DNA of 64,000 nt. It comes from Streptomyces sp. NBC_01689 (GTDB lineage: Bacteria > Actinomycetota > Actinomycetes > Streptomycetales > Streptomycetaceae). Positions within the stretch are counted from its first letter, which is position 1, and the number at the start of each line of letters is the position of its first letter. The position numbers and the translations under genes were made by a program. The notes below the pieces were generated by a model. It did no database searches, was not told the DNA's origin, and saw nothing but the letters and a program-made list of their open reading frames with translations. The stretch is from assembly GCF_036250675.1 (NCBI RefSeq), contig NZ_CP109592.1, positions 1 through 64,000 on the forward strand, read 5' to 3'. This document shows positions 9,216 to 17,864 of the stretch, piece by piece.

Positions 9216-10493
9216 TTGAATACTCTTCGCGATCCCGGCCTGTTCCGGAATCGGGACTTCTCGCTGCTACTGAGCGGCCAGTTGGTCTCTGCTGTCGGCG
9301 ACCAGGCTCACTTCATGGCCTTGCCGCTGATCGTGCTGGCCCTTACCGGGTCGGCCACTCAAGCCGGGTACGTACTCGGCCTGGGCACCCTTTCCTTCCT
9401 GCTGTTCGGCCTGATTGCCGGCGCCCTGGTCGACCGGTGGGACCGTAAGGCCACCATGATCTGGTGTGAGGTTGGCCGGGCCGTACTCACCGCCGGCGTC
9501 GCCGTCGCACTCTGGCTGAACAGGCTCACCCTGCCCCAGCTGTATGCGACAGCGCTGCTTGCCGGGGTCCTGACCACTCTCTTCCAGGTGGCGAACACAG
9601 CCGCGCTGCCCAACGTGGTTGGTCCTCGACAGCTGTCCGCTGCGCTCGGCTACTCGCAGTCCGCCGCCGGCGCGGTGGGCATCTTCGGGGCCCCACTCGC
9701 CGGCGCGCTCTACGCCGTCGGCCGGACTGTGCCATTCACCCTCAACGCGGTCTCCTTCGCGGTGTCAGCGGCCTCGCTGCGCCTGATGCGCGCTCGATTC
9801 CAAGTGGACCGACAGGACGTTCGGACAACATCGCCTCTAACCACCGAGATCCGAGAAGGCATCGGCTGGCTCTGGCGCCAGCCGGTCATCCGCTTCCTCA
9901 CTCTCGTCTCGGCCGCTGACAAAGTGCGCTACGGCGCCGGCTACCTGTTGATCATCACCCTCGCCCGGCAGGCGGGAGCCTCGCCACTGTGGATCGGCCT
10001 CATCTTCAGCGGCGCGGCCGTTGGCGCCATGGCGGGGGCGCTGGTCTCGGACAGGGTCACGCGCCGCTTTCCGCTGGGCCGCATCGCCGTGGTGATGCTG
10101 TGGCTGGAGGCACTGATGTTCCCGCTGTACGCTCTCGCGCCCAACCCGCTGACACTGGCAGCGGTCGCAGCCGCGGAGTCGTTGGTGGCTCCGGTCTATG
10201 CCGTGGCCATGACCACCCACCAACTGGCCATCACCCCCGATGAGCTGCGCGGCCGGGCAACGAGCGCAGTCTCCACGCTCACCACGGGAGCCTTGTCGAT
10301 CGGCACGCTCGCAGGCGGCGCGCTGATCACCACGCTGGGTTCCAAGCCGCTTGTCTGGGTCTGCGGCGGATGGCTTCTCATCCTGGCCCTCCTCACCACT
10401 GCCAACCGTGCAGTGCGGCAGGCGCCACCAGCGGGCGCACTTCCACAGCGGCAGGCCACCGACACGGCCGAGACCGCCGATACGCCTGGCTGA
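9216..10493 (+). CDS. MFS exporter (MFS_3-type)
   Basis: A 425-residue major facilitator with about 12 hydrophobic segments. It begins LFRNRDFSLLLSGQLVSAVGDQ and has the loop 2-3 signature AGALVDRWDRKATMIW, both typical of the MFS_3 group that includes macrolide and small-drug efflux proteins. The C-terminal half has the matching LVSDRVTRRFPLGRIAV loop. The start is TTG 9216, followed at once by the conserved N-terminus; a GGAG lies about 12 bases upstream. It is a single plus-strand gene with no linked resistance gene. The substrate is unknown. Confidence 0.85.
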   Translation: MNTLRDPGLFRNRDFSLLLSGQLVSAVGDQAHFMALPLIVLALTGSATQAGYVLGLGTLSFLLFGLIAGALVDRWDRKATMIWCEVGRAVLTAGVAVALWLNRLTLPQLYATALLAGVLTTLFQVANTAALPNVVGPRQLSAALGYSQSAAGAVGIFGAPLAGALYAVGRTVPFTLNAVSFAVSAASLRLMRARFQVDRQDVRTTSPLTTEIREGIGWLWRQPVIRFLTLVSAADKVRYGAGYLLIITLARQAGASPLWIGLIFSGAAVGAMAGALVSDRVTRRFPLGRIAVVMLWLEALMFPLYALAPNPLTLAAVAAAESLVAPVYAVAMTTHQLAITPDELRGRATSAVSTLTTGALSIGTLAGGALITTLGSKPLVWVCGGWLLILALLTTANRAVRQAPPAGALPQRQATDTAETADTPG

Positions 10494-10764
10494 TGCCCAC
10501 AGTGCGGCCACCGTTGATCGTCAGCAGGCGAAAGGACACTGACGGCTCAACGGTGGCCGCCGGCCGTACCCCTGCCTGCTCCTGGAAACCGTGGAGCCGG
10601 GAGAGCAGGTACGCGAGCGCGCCTGGAAAATGACCGAGGTCGCAGCGCTGCTACGGGACCTGCGAGTTCCTTCTCCCACGGCGGACGAACGTTCAGCAGT
10701 ACGGCCCCAACCCGGGGGCGCGACAAACACATGATCCCGGCCGCCGGAACCACGCTCACCGTCC
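10494..10764. other. Intergenic with short coding-like remnant
   Basis: One plus-strand frame around 10550-10735 reads like protein (CLLLETVEPGEQVRERAWKM) but has no start and no recognised partner. It may be the tail of a deleted gene. Nothing else is seen. Confidence 0.3.
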
Positions 10765-12302
10765 TTTGACGGGCGATCTTGACTGATTGACAGGTGAGTT
10801 TGACCGCTGGGTTCAAGGAGACAGCTCGCCTGCGGGATCGGTGTCAGCGGTCCCTGCGAGCATACGGATCATGAAGCGATCCGACGATCTCCTGGCAGGG
10901 CTGGACGACATCGACTGGGCAGCCCTGGGACATGCCTACGGCAGCGCCGAGGACGTGCCCGGCCAGCTCCGGACGGTGTGCGGGCCGGACCAGGAGGCCC
11001 GGGAGAGCGCCATCCGCAGCCTGTTCAGCAACATCTTCCACCAGGGCACCCGATACTCGGCCTCTCCGTACGCCGTGCCGTTCCTCACCCGAATCGCTGC
11101 CGCGGGCCCGGCAGGCGCCCGGGCCGACGCGCTGCTGCTGCTGACCCGTCTGGCCGTTGACTGGCACGACGAGTACGACCTCCCGCTCGGCATCGACACC
11201 GTCGCGTGGCGCGCCGCAGCCATCAGCCCCGAAGACAATCTGCGCTGGTACGACGGGCAGATCGCCGCCGAGACCGACGAGAAGCGGCTGAAGAACCTGC
11301 GCGAGGGACGGGCGTACTGTGCGGCGGGGCACCCCGTCGACGCCCGCGAGGGCGCACTGCGCTCCTATGATGCGGTCCGCGCCCAGCTTCCCGTCCTGCT
11401 CGAACTGCTCGGCAACCGGGACCCGGAAATCCGCACCAAGACCGCGTACCTCCTCGGCTGGTTCCCCGAGGAGGCCGACGCCACGCTGCTCCCATTGCTG
11501 GCCTGCCTCGACGGCGAGCGGGACCCCGTCTGCGTCGCCACGGTCCTCATCGCGGTCGGGCTGATCGCCGACCACGACCCGCACGGCCGACTCCGGCACC
11601 ACCTCGACCACGAGCACCCCTTGCCGCGCTGGGCCGCCGCCACCGCCCTGACCCGTTTGCTGGCCGCACACCCGGCCACCGCGCCCGGCCTGCCGCCGGC
11701 GGAGCGCATCGCCGCCGAGCTGGCGGCCTTCGGCGCCGGGCCGGCCCCCGAGACCCCTACCGCCCACCACGCGGGCGACCTGCACAGCTACACCGTCCGC
11801 AGTCTGCTGCACCTGATGGGCGCCGCCGAGGACCCGGACGGGGTCCTCCTGGAGATCGTCCGCGCCCTGCCCCGTATCGAGGAGACCGGAGTCGTGCCCC
11901 GCCCGCTGGCCGTCCGCGTCGAGAACCTGCTGGAAGCCTTGTTCGACCCCGCGGACACCGTACCGGTGTTCGCCGAGCTCTCCCCAGGACGCCGGGAGTT
12001 GCTGAGGGTCCTGGCCGAGCTGCTGACCGCCGCGGACTTCCAGCCCGTGCCGTTCGGCTCAGACCTCCACGAGCGGTTCACCCAGTACGGCCTCCCCGGT
12101 ACCCGCCCCGCCCTACGCGCCTACGTCGGACTGTCCACCGAAGGTGAAGACCCAAGCGCTCCCCTCCCCGATCCCTGGGCACCGTTCCGCAACCACTGAT
12201 CCCACCACCCCTCACCAAGCACCGGCCGCTCGCCGAGACTGGGCGACAGGAACCCAGCAGCGGTCAAACGCACCTGTCAAAGGGACGAGATCACCTGTCA
12301 GA
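10765..12302. mobile_element. Inverted-repeat-bounded cassette without transposase
   Basis: The bases at 10787-10809 and 12258-12280 are inverted copies matching at 22 of 23 positions (arm begins CAGCGGTCAAAC and ends CACCTGTCAA). Similarity continues outward at lower identity to about 10765 and 12302, giving arms of roughly 45 bp that also repeat TGACAGGTG-like units. The arms enclose exactly one gene (10871-12199) and no transposase. This is the layout of a mobile insertion cassette mobilised in trans by a related IS. No target duplication is obvious. Confidence 0.6.
10871..12199 (+). CDS. HEAT-like helical-repeat protein
   Basis: About 442 residues, largely helical, with repeated segments such as LPVLLELLGNRDPEIRTKTA and LLPLLACLDGERDPVCVATV that look like HEAT repeats, giving an elongated scaffold for protein binding. 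It has no enzyme motif, signal peptide or membrane span. ATG 10871 is chosen because the conserved-looking protein starts there (MKRSDDLLAGLDDIDWAALGHAYG); the frame is open to 10787 inside the inverted repeat. It is the only gene in the inverted-repeat cassette. A degraded copy of its C-terminal third lies at 44.6-45.0 kb on the minus strand. Function unknown. Confidence 0.75.
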   Translation: MKRSDDLLAGLDDIDWAALGHAYGSAEDVPGQLRTVCGPDQEARESAIRSLFSNIFHQGTRYSASPYAVPFLTRIAAAGPAGARADALLLLTRLAVDWHDEYDLPLGIDTVAWRAAAISPEDNLRWYDGQIAAETDEKRLKNLREGRAYCAAGHPVDAREGALRSYDAVRAQLPVLLELLGNRDPEIRTKTAYLLGWFPEEADATLLPLLACLDGERDPVCVATVLIAVGLIADHDPHGRLRHHLDHEHPLPRWAAATALTRLLAAHPATAPGLPPAERIAAELAAFGAGPAPETPTAHHAGDLHSYTVRSLLHLMGAAEDPDGVLLEIVRALPRIEETGVVPRPLAVRVENLLEALFDPADTVPVFAELSPGRRELLRVLAELLTAADFQPVPFGSDLHERFTQYGLPGTRPALRAYVGLSTEGEDPSAPLPDPWAPFRNH

Positions 12303-12343
12303 GGTCAGCGGATCCTGGCAGGCACCCACACCGACCACACGAA

Positions 12344-12349
12344 TATAAT
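12344..12349 (+). promoter_or_regulatory. TATAAT -10 box of a probably leaderless gene
   Basis: A perfect TATAAT ends seven bases before ATG 12357, so transcription would begin at or just before the start codon. No ribosome site is present. Two CACCTGTCA direct repeats (12271, 12292), 21 bases apart, lie upstream and could be an operator, although they also belong to the cassette end. Confidence 0.5.
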
Positions 12350-12356
12350 CGAACGC

Positions 12357-12806
12357 ATGTCCGAGCTGCCGCCTGATCCCGCCCGCCTCCGCGCGATCCT
12401 CGCCCACCTCGACAAGCAGCTCGCCGACACCGACACCATCCGCACCTACCTGCATCTGCAGCGCGAGGAAGTACAGCGCGCCCTCCACGCCGCCGCGCAG
12501 CCGGCCCGCCCACCGCGGCCGCAGCGGCAGGCACGGCCGACCCTGGCACCCGCGCCATTCCCCAGCCTCACCGAACGGCACCCCAACGGCCCCACCGGGA
12601 CGGGAGACGGCTACATGCTGGAGATCAAACGCCACCCCAAAGACCCCGAGCCCGCCATCCTCCACATCGACAGCTGCACCCGGGCCACCCGGAAAACATC
12701 ACCGATCACCCCAGACGAGTTCCGCGTCGCACTCCGCGACACCGAATACGTCCAGACCTGCAGCTACTGCCGGCCGGAAGACAAGCCCGACGACGCTACC
12801 GGCTGA
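12357..12806 (+). CDS. Hypothetical protein, 149 aa
   Basis: The protein begins MSELPPDPARLRAILAHLDKQ, an N-terminal pattern I associate with small Streptomyces proteins of the DUF6233 type, then has a helical segment, a proline-rich linker (residues 45-75) and a C-terminal part with two cysteines in DSC and TCSYC that could bind metal. ATG 12357 is favoured by the TATAAT just upstream, although the frame is open to 12144. Function unknown. Confidence 0.6.
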   Translation: MSELPPDPARLRAILAHLDKQLADTDTIRTYLHLQREEVQRALHAAAQPARPPRPQRQARPTLAPAPFPSLTERHPNGPTGTGDGYMLEIKRHPKDPEPAILHIDSCTRATRKTSPITPDEFRVALRDTEYVQTCSYCRPEDKPDDATG

Positions 12807-13038
12807 ACTTCTGCGCAGCCGTTGCGCAAACGCAGACACGCAGCGGACCAGCCACTGCGCAACCCACCTCCCGGCCCGCCCGACCACGCAACAGGCCAGC
12901 GCCGCCGGACCCGACCACAGACCCGACCCATGACCCGACCACGGCAGGTCACAGCCCTGCACTGTGCTGCGCACCGCGTGCGCACTCAGCCCGGCGAAGC
13001 GAAGCGCAACGACCGGACAGGGACAGCGCGACCGCACC

Positions 13039-13076
13039 GGTGTGGCCTGTGGTGAGGCCACACCACAGGCCACACC
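13039..13076. terminator. Perfect 16-bp hairpin
   Basis: The arms 13039-13054 and 13061-13076 are perfectly complementary with a six-base loop. The arm contains TGTGGCCTGTGGTG and half of it is repeated directly afterwards. It follows the gene ending at 12806 by 230 bases and may end its transcript. There is no T-run. Confidence 0.5.
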
Positions 13077-13132
13077 ACAGAAGTAAAGACACCTCCGTGC
13101 CCCGCGGCGGACACGACCAGCTCCGAGCAGAT

Positions 13133-13178
13133 GGGCCGGGCCCCGTACGGAGAAGGTGCTCCGTACGGGGCCCGGCCC
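13133..13178 (-). terminator. Strong 20-bp hairpin terminator
   Basis: A perfect 20-bp inverted repeat (13133-13152, 13159-13178) with a six-base loop sits 30 bases beyond the stop codon of the secreted-protein gene at 13209. Streptomyces terminators often lack a T-run, as here. Confidence 0.75.
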
Positions 13179-13208
13179 CTCCTGATGGTTCGCGATGCAG
13201 GGGCGAGG

Positions 13209-13688
13209 TCAGCCGACGTGGTACACGGTGACCGTCACCGACCCGTCCGGACCGGGGATCGTGTACGCGCCGGGACCGTGGAACGGCTCGCAGCCCTGAG
13301 CGAGGACGTCATCGACGTTGATGCCCGTGTCGTCCTCACCGACGAAGGCACACACCTCGTTGATCAGGTGGTCGGCGAACCGCTGGGTGACCCCGGCCTC
13401 CGGATAGCGCGGCACGGTAGGAGTGTTGATGTCCAGGTCCGGATGCTCCCACAGGGCACTCTGCCGCAGGACGCCATCCGTCACATAGACCCGCCCGTAG
13501 GGTTCCGGCAGGTTGTTGTTGTCCTTCTCCTGCGGGTTGGAGAACTCGATCGAGTAGGTGACGAGCCCTCCGGGATACACGGCCTGAGCGGCAGGCTGCG
13601 CCTGAGCCGACCCGGCACCCGCCATGCCGGCCAGCAACACGGCCGCCGACACGAGGGCCGCCATCCGGCCCGTGGACATAAAACGCAT
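13209..13688 (-). CDS. Small secreted protein of unknown function
   Basis: A 159-residue precursor. It begins MRFMSTGRMAALVSAAVLLA, followed by GMAGAGSAQAQPAAQA, a clear Sec signal peptide with probable cleavage after AQA, leaving about 125 residues. The mature part has only two cysteines (in NEVCAFVG and LAQGCEPF), probably a disulfide, and is rich in acidic and proline residues. The size resembles subtilisin inhibitors, but the cysteine pattern and reactive-site sequence do not match. ATG 13688 follows AAGGGA at good distance; the frame runs upstream without secretory character. I do not recognise the family. Confidence 0.7.
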   Translation of the reverse strand: MRFMSTGRMAALVSAAVLLAGMAGAGSAQAQPAAQAVYPGGLVTYSIEFSNPQEKDNNNLPEPYGRVYVTDGVLRQSALWEHPDLDINTPTVPRYPEAGVTQRFADHLINEVCAFVGEDDTGINVDDVLAQGCEPFHGPGAYTIPGPDGSVTVTVYHVG

Positions 13689-13710
13689 CCCCGATCCCTT
13701 CTCGCTAAAA

Positions 13711-13726
13711 GTAGTCAAATGACTAC
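13711..13726 (-). promoter_or_regulatory. Palindromic operator candidate
   Basis: GTAGTCA-AA-TGACTAC is a perfect 7+2+7 palindrome 23 bases upstream of the secreted-protein start codon, in a locally AT-rich stretch. Its position suits a repressor site overlapping a promoter or leader. Confidence 0.45.
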
Positions 13727-13873
13727 GCTGTGAAGGTAGATCGAAGGAGATAGCCCCTCGGCATATGCATCCGGTAAACCACTCAGCCGTATGGACCGGA
13801 AGCTCTCCACCCACCCCGAACACGCGGGGGCGCCCACCCCTCCCAAAGCCGACCACAGCCCGACCACCGCAGG

Positions 13874-14827
13874 TCACGACGGTGCACAGCCCTGCGCAAG
13901 GCGGTGGTTGAGGATGGCGAGGCCAGCTGCCGCGGCGCGGTGCTGATAGGCGCGCAGTCCCGGGGTGCCGGGGGGCGCGGGTTTGCGGGCGTTGCGGTGC
14001 CAGTGGCCGGTGAGCGCGGCGAGGAATGCGGTGGTGGTGTCGGGATTGCTGGCGGTGGCGGGGTGGTCGCGGAGCAGGCGGGCGACGTCTTCGGGTGTGT
14101 GGCCGGCGAGGACGAGTTGTGGGGCGAGGGATGCGGCGTCGATGCAGGCGGGGCCGGTGGTGGCGTGTGCCCAGTCCACGAAGGTGACGCCGCGGTGGTG
14201 GTCGCGGACCATGTTGTCGGCGCGCAGGTCGCCGTGGACGATGCGGTCGCCGTGGGCGAGGGCAGGCCAGGCGGCCTCGAGTTCGGCGAGTTGCGGCAGG
14301 CGGTCCCGGGCGGAGGGGGCCAGGTCGGCCGGCGGATCGGAGAGCAGTTCGTTCCAGCCGTGCAGAGCGGCCGCTGTGGAGGGGGCTGTGCTCACCGCCG
14401 CGGCGTAGGGGGCCGAGGCGGGGCTGGAGGTGAGTTTATCCAGCAGAGCCCAGGTGTGGTCAGCGTCGCCGGAGGCCGGAGAAAGATCGGGGTGCGGGCC
14501 GTCCAGGTGCGCAATGACCACAGCCGTCCAACCATCGGCATGGTGGATGCCGAGCAGGTCCGGGGCGGGAGCGCCGGAGGGCAGCGCGTCCAGCACGGCG
14601 GCCTCGTGGACGTTGGCGGCGGTCAAGGGGTCGTCGTCAGGGGCCGCTTTGACGAAAGCCCTCCGGCCGCCGGCCAGGGTGAGCGCGGCAGCGAGTTGGT
14701 GGCCAAAGCCACCGGCGGGAGTGGCCGTGTCGGTGACGGGCGCACCCAGGGCGTCTTCGAGACAGGTACGCAGGGCGCTGGGGACGTCGGTCCATTGCAG
14801 ACGGCCGCTAATGGGCGGTACAGGCAT
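13874..14827 (-). CDS. APH-family phosphotransferase
   Basis: A 317-residue kinase of the aminoglycoside phosphotransferase fold. The canonical catalytic loop IVHGDLRADNMV and the metal-binding TFVDWAHA are both present near residues 195-220. The N-terminal lobe has AGGFGHQLAAALTLAGG and the ATP lysine in RAFVKAAP. In contrast to the gene at 3953, all key residues are retained, so it should be active. The substrate is unknown; it could confer aminoglycoside or nucleoside resistance. It is monocistronic, lying between the secreted-protein gene and the IS5 element. Confidence 0.85.
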   Translation of the reverse strand: MPVPPISGRLQWTDVPSALRTCLEDALGAPVTDTATPAGGFGHQLAAALTLAGGRRAFVKAAPDDDPLTAANVHEAAVLDALPSGAPAPDLLGIHHADGWTAVVIAHLDGPHPDLSPASGDADHTWALLDKLTSSPASAPYAAAVSTAPSTAAALHGWNELLSDPPADLAPSARDRLPQLAELEAAWPALAHGDRIVHGDLRADNMVRDHHRGVTFVDWAHATTGPACIDAASLAPQLVLAGHTPEDVARLLRDHPATASNPDTTTAFLAALTGHWHRNARKPAPPGTPGLRAYQHRAAAAGLAILNHRLAQGCAPS

Positions 14828-15031
14828 CGGGGCAACTCTCAGAGGTCCGGGAAACGGGTGGCGGGGTGATGGGGGTGCGCGCCGAGCCGGACCGCGAGTC
14901 GGGCTGAGGAGGAAGGTTCCTCAGACCGCGTTTGAGATCTGCCACAGAGCCGCAGATCCGACCGCGGCGGAAGTGCCAGCGGGGCGATCCCTCTTGGTAA
15001 TCGCTACGATCGGCGGGTTGGAGGGGATGTG

Positions 15032-15412
15032 ATGTTGCAGGTTCTGTACAGCGGGGAAACGAAAGAGCTTGAGCTCTCTGGGACGCGTCAAGGCCTCCTG
15101 GCGTTCGGGCAGCTGCTGCGGGGGCAGGCCGGAAGCTTTGACCTCTCGGAGAACCCGTGCCCCTCTCCCTACGAGAGGTCGCTGTCGGAGATCGCGTTTC
15201 GGGAGGATCCGGAGCGGGCCACCGTTTCGATCGTCACGGAAGCCCAGGTCCTGAGGATCGAGGGAGGGCGGGAAGCTCTCGACCTCCTCGCCGACAACCT
15301 TGCGGGCTTCGCCTCGGAGGCGGGTGCAAGCGATCATTGCCACGTCGACTCCCCGACATACGACTACGTCGCGCCAGAGTCGGACCCGCTGGTGATCGCG
15401 TTCATGAAGTGA
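15032..15412 (+). CDS. IS passenger protein, Imm32-like
   Basis: A 126-residue acidic protein. The C-terminal pattern IEGGREALDLLADNLAGFA, then DHCHVDSPTYDY and ESDPLVIAFM, resembles immunity proteins of the Imm32 type, which are found beside polymorphic toxins. That assignment is from pattern memory only. ATG 15032 follows GGAGGGG by six bases; GTG 15029 is adjacent. The 3' end overlaps the convergent transposase gene by 11 bases. Lying inside the inverted repeats, it would move with the IS. Confidence 0.6.
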   Translation: MLQVLYSGETKELELSGTRQGLLAFGQLLRGQAGSFDLSENPCPSPYERSLSEIAFREDPERATVSIVTEAQVLRIEGGREALDLLADNLAGFASEAGASDHCHVDSPTYDYVAPESDPLVIAFMK

Positions 15413-16301
15413 GCCACGAGCCTTCGGCTGCACCGTGGTTGAGCCTGTGGGCCTCAGTGCGGGAGAGCGATCGTGGGCCTGGTCGGGTTGCCGGTCGGCC
15501 TCGGGTAAGGCGGCGGACCATGACGCCGATCATGGCCCATCGAATCATCGTCTCGGAGTGGGCCGGGCTGGTCTCGTAGTCCCGGGCGAGGCGCCGGTGG
15601 GCGGTAAGCCACGCGAAGGTGCGCTCTACCGCCCACCGCTTGGGCTGGACCTGGAAACCGCGCTGGTCAGGGGCCTTGCGGACGATCTCCAGATCGCGGC
15701 CGAGGATCTGTGCGCCCCACTCGACCAAGCGGCCGGCGAAGCCCTGGTCGGCCCAGATCTTCCGGACACCGGGATGGTCGAGCCTGGTCCACAGCAACGG
15801 CCGCTTCGCGCCATCGCGGTCCTGGACGCTCGCCGCGACGACATGGACGGCCAACAGCAGTCCGAGGGTGTCGGTGACGATGAACCGCTTGCGGCCCTTC
15901 ACCTTCTTGCCCGCGTCGAATCCCCTGGTCGCAGCGGGGACGGTGTCGGCGGTGCGGATGGACTGCGAGTCGATCAGGCCTGCGCTCGGCTCCGCGTCAC
16001 GGCCGTCGGCCTCGCGGACCTGACCGCGCAGGGCGTTATGGATTCGCTCCACGGTGCCGTCGTCGTGCCACCACGTGAAGTACCAGTACACCGTCGGCCA
16101 CGGAGCGAAGTCCTTCGGCAACTGCCGCCAGGCACACCCCGTCCGCACCACGTAGAAGATCGCATCCATGATCCGCCGCCGCGGATGCTTCTCCCGCCGA
16201 CCACCCTTCGGACCCACCCGCGCTGACGGCAGCAACGGCTCCACCAGCGCCCACTGCTCATCCGTCAAGTCCGACGGATACCCACCCCCAACACCGCTCA
16301 C
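15402..16301 (-). CDS. IS5-family DDE transposase
   Basis: A 299-residue transposase of the IS5 family. The N-terminus has DLTDEQWALVEPLLP and WRQLPKDFAPWPTVYWYFTW. The catalytic domain shows GLIDSQSIRTAD (first Asp), KGRKRFIVTDTLGLLL, IWADQGFAG (second Asp) and the WAVERTFAWLTAHRRLARDYE segment carrying the Glu. It is full length and in frame, so probably active. The last ~20 residues lie in the passenger-gene overlap and differ from the usual C-terminus, suggesting the original end was replaced. Confidence 0.93.
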   Translation of the reverse strand: MSGVGGGYPSDLTDEQWALVEPLLPSARVGPKGGRREKHPRRRIMDAIFYVVRTGCAWRQLPKDFAPWPTVYWYFTWWHDDGTVERIHNALRGQVREADGRDAEPSAGLIDSQSIRTADTVPAATRGFDAGKKVKGRKRFIVTDTLGLLLAVHVVAASVQDRDGAKRPLLWTRLDHPGVRKIWADQGFAGRLVEWGAQILGRDLEIVRKAPDQRGFQVQPKRWAVERTFAWLTAHRRLARDYETSPAHSETMIRWAMIGVMVRRLTRGRPATRPGPRSLSRTEAHRLNHGAAEGSWLTS

Positions 16302-16569
16302 AGAGGATTCAACGACCGCCTTGGCAACGGGAGACGGCAGATCTCAAACACGGTCTCAGTACTCCAGCTCGACGCCGGGTGCTCGTCGCCGCATCACGCG
16401 CATTCGCCTGTGTCCTCTGAATCAGAAGTGCAAAGGGGCGCCCCTCCACTGTAGTGGTGGTGCAAAATCACGCGCTGTTGATTGGGGGCAGGTGGCGCAG
16501 GAGGGACGGTCCGATGCTGGCTAGCTCCAGTGCTCGTCGGTAGCAGTGGTCCCACGAGAGTGGTCGGTA

Positions 16570-17106
16570 TCAGACATAAAGGAAGCTCTGCTCGTCGCCT
16601 ACGCGTCTGATTCCCATACTTTCAATTGACTTTTCGCTGGTTTTACGCCGATCGAAGTCTTGAATTCCTGCCAGCCCGTCGGACGGTAGCAAGCCTTGCT
16701 TGTCGATGATCAGACGGTGGAGGGAGGTTCCGATCAAGGACGCAGCGTCATTGACGGCGGCGAGGACAAACAGGTTGTCACGCGGATCGTCAAGATGCCC
16801 CTCCGCCAGGCCAACGGCAACGAGCCCACGCCCGAGAGCCTCTACCGACCTGGTACGAACAGCTATCGATGCCATGCGCTGTCCGTAGGCGCTAAACACT
16901 GCCGCAACGTGACCGTTCACATCATCGATCGTCGTCCGCCTGATCGACTCAGGGCTGTCCATGTACGCACAAAGCGAAGCTTCAACCTGATTGTCTAGTT
17001 CATGCGGAATTCTGACTCTCAGGTACCCGTTAAAGCGCCTGTCTCCGAGGCCCGAAAAGCCTACGGCCACGGAGCCTGGTTTTTCATCATCATGCTGGCG
17101 GGACAA
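16570..17106 (-). CDS. Hypothetical protein, 178 aa
   Basis: It has the coding look of a real protein: an N-terminal part with LRVRIPHELDNQVEASLCAYM, helical middle segments and a conserved-looking ALGRGLVAVGLAEG. There is no signal peptide, membrane span or known motif. Codon usage is less GC-biased than the neighbours, suggesting recent acquisition. It lies downstream of the RHS gene on the same strand, after the 122-residue candidate immunity gene, and could be a second immunity or orphan module of that locus. Confidence 0.55.
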   Translation of the reverse strand: MSRQHDDEKPGSVAVGFSGLGDRRFNGYLRVRIPHELDNQVEASLCAYMDSPESIRRTTIDDVNGHVAAVFSAYGQRMASIAVRTRSVEALGRGLVAVGLAEGHLDDPRDNLFVLAAVNDAASLIGTSLHRLIIDKQGLLPSDGLAGIQDFDRRKTSEKSIESMGIRRVGDEQSFLYV

Positions 17107-17428
17107 GGTAGTCCCCTTTCCACCGGTATCCGGCTTGGATAAGTTGCTGGACTTCCCGGGCGAAGACGGAAGGTTCCTGGCGCCCGACGTTCCAATAGCT
17201 TCCCCTCGTGGGCGTGCATCACCCGACGCGGGCTAGAGCTCGCAGCGTCAGACATCGAACGATTCCTCTCTGGGAGAGATACGGACTCTGTCTCAATGAG
17301 CTGCAGGTATGGATTCACCCCTCTACACACTATATTTCCAGTCTGTTTTCCGGTCGGATGGTAGGGATTACTCCTGCGATCCTCGATGATACGGCAGCGC
17401 CAGAAAGCGAGCACCGCACAAATAAAAT

Positions 17429-17797
17429 TCAACCCTTCGGCGACTGCCGAGCCTTGATAAGATCAGCCGCAAACTCAACCGCCTCTTCAGGATCGCTTGT
17501 CAGAAAGAGGTACTCGTCTCCGCGATAAGGCCAGGCGAGAACGCGATACTCACCCGATGCCGCAGAAACAGCGGGAAGCTCGTCCTTGATTTCAGTAATC
17601 AAGTCTGCATCTGAAACAGTCAGCGACCACATGGAAATGGACGGGTAGAGGGCGCGAAACGTCGCGTTGCGAAATGCAGTCGAAAGCAGTTCCCACATTT
17701 CACGTGTAGCCCGACCGTTGGCCGCATGCGGCGGCCTGTACTCGTCAAGGATTACACGCCACTCCTGTTCTCGAGTTCTCGGGGGTAGCTGATCCAT
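17429..17797 (-). CDS. Candidate immunity protein of the RHS toxin
   Basis: A 122-residue soluble protein starting 67 bases after the RHS stop codon on the same strand. It is acidic, with segments REMWELLSTAFRNATFRALY and GEYRVLAWPYRGDEYLFLTS. Position, size and lower GC fit an immunity protein for the C-terminal toxin domain of the RHS protein. The fold reminds me of DUF6193-type proteins, but not securely. Confidence 0.6.
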   Translation of the reverse strand: MDQLPPRTREQEWRVILDEYRPPHAANGRATREMWELLSTAFRNATFRALYPSISMWSLTVSDADLITEIKDELPAVSAASGEYRVLAWPYRGDEYLFLTSDPEEAVEFAADLIKARQSPKG

Positions 17798-17864
17798 CCT
17801 TATTGCCCTTCGATTGCTTCTAGCGGAACAATTCGCCTTGACGACATGGTCGACCTCTTATGGG

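Larger units (their letters stand above)
14920..16359. mobile_element. IS5-family insertion sequence with passenger gene
   Basis: Terminal inverted repeats at 14920-14943 and 16336-16359 match at 22 of 24 positions (shared core GTTTGAGATCTGCC). The right repeat lies 35 bases before the transposase start, as usual. The left one lies about 460 bases beyond the transposase stop, and the gap holds a complete small gene on the other strand. No clear target duplication is visible. Confidence 0.75.

Noticed and set aside
13209..13688. Subtilisin-inhibitor (SSI) identity for the small secreted protein
   Set aside because: Size and signal peptide fit, but cysteine number and reactive-site sequence do not.
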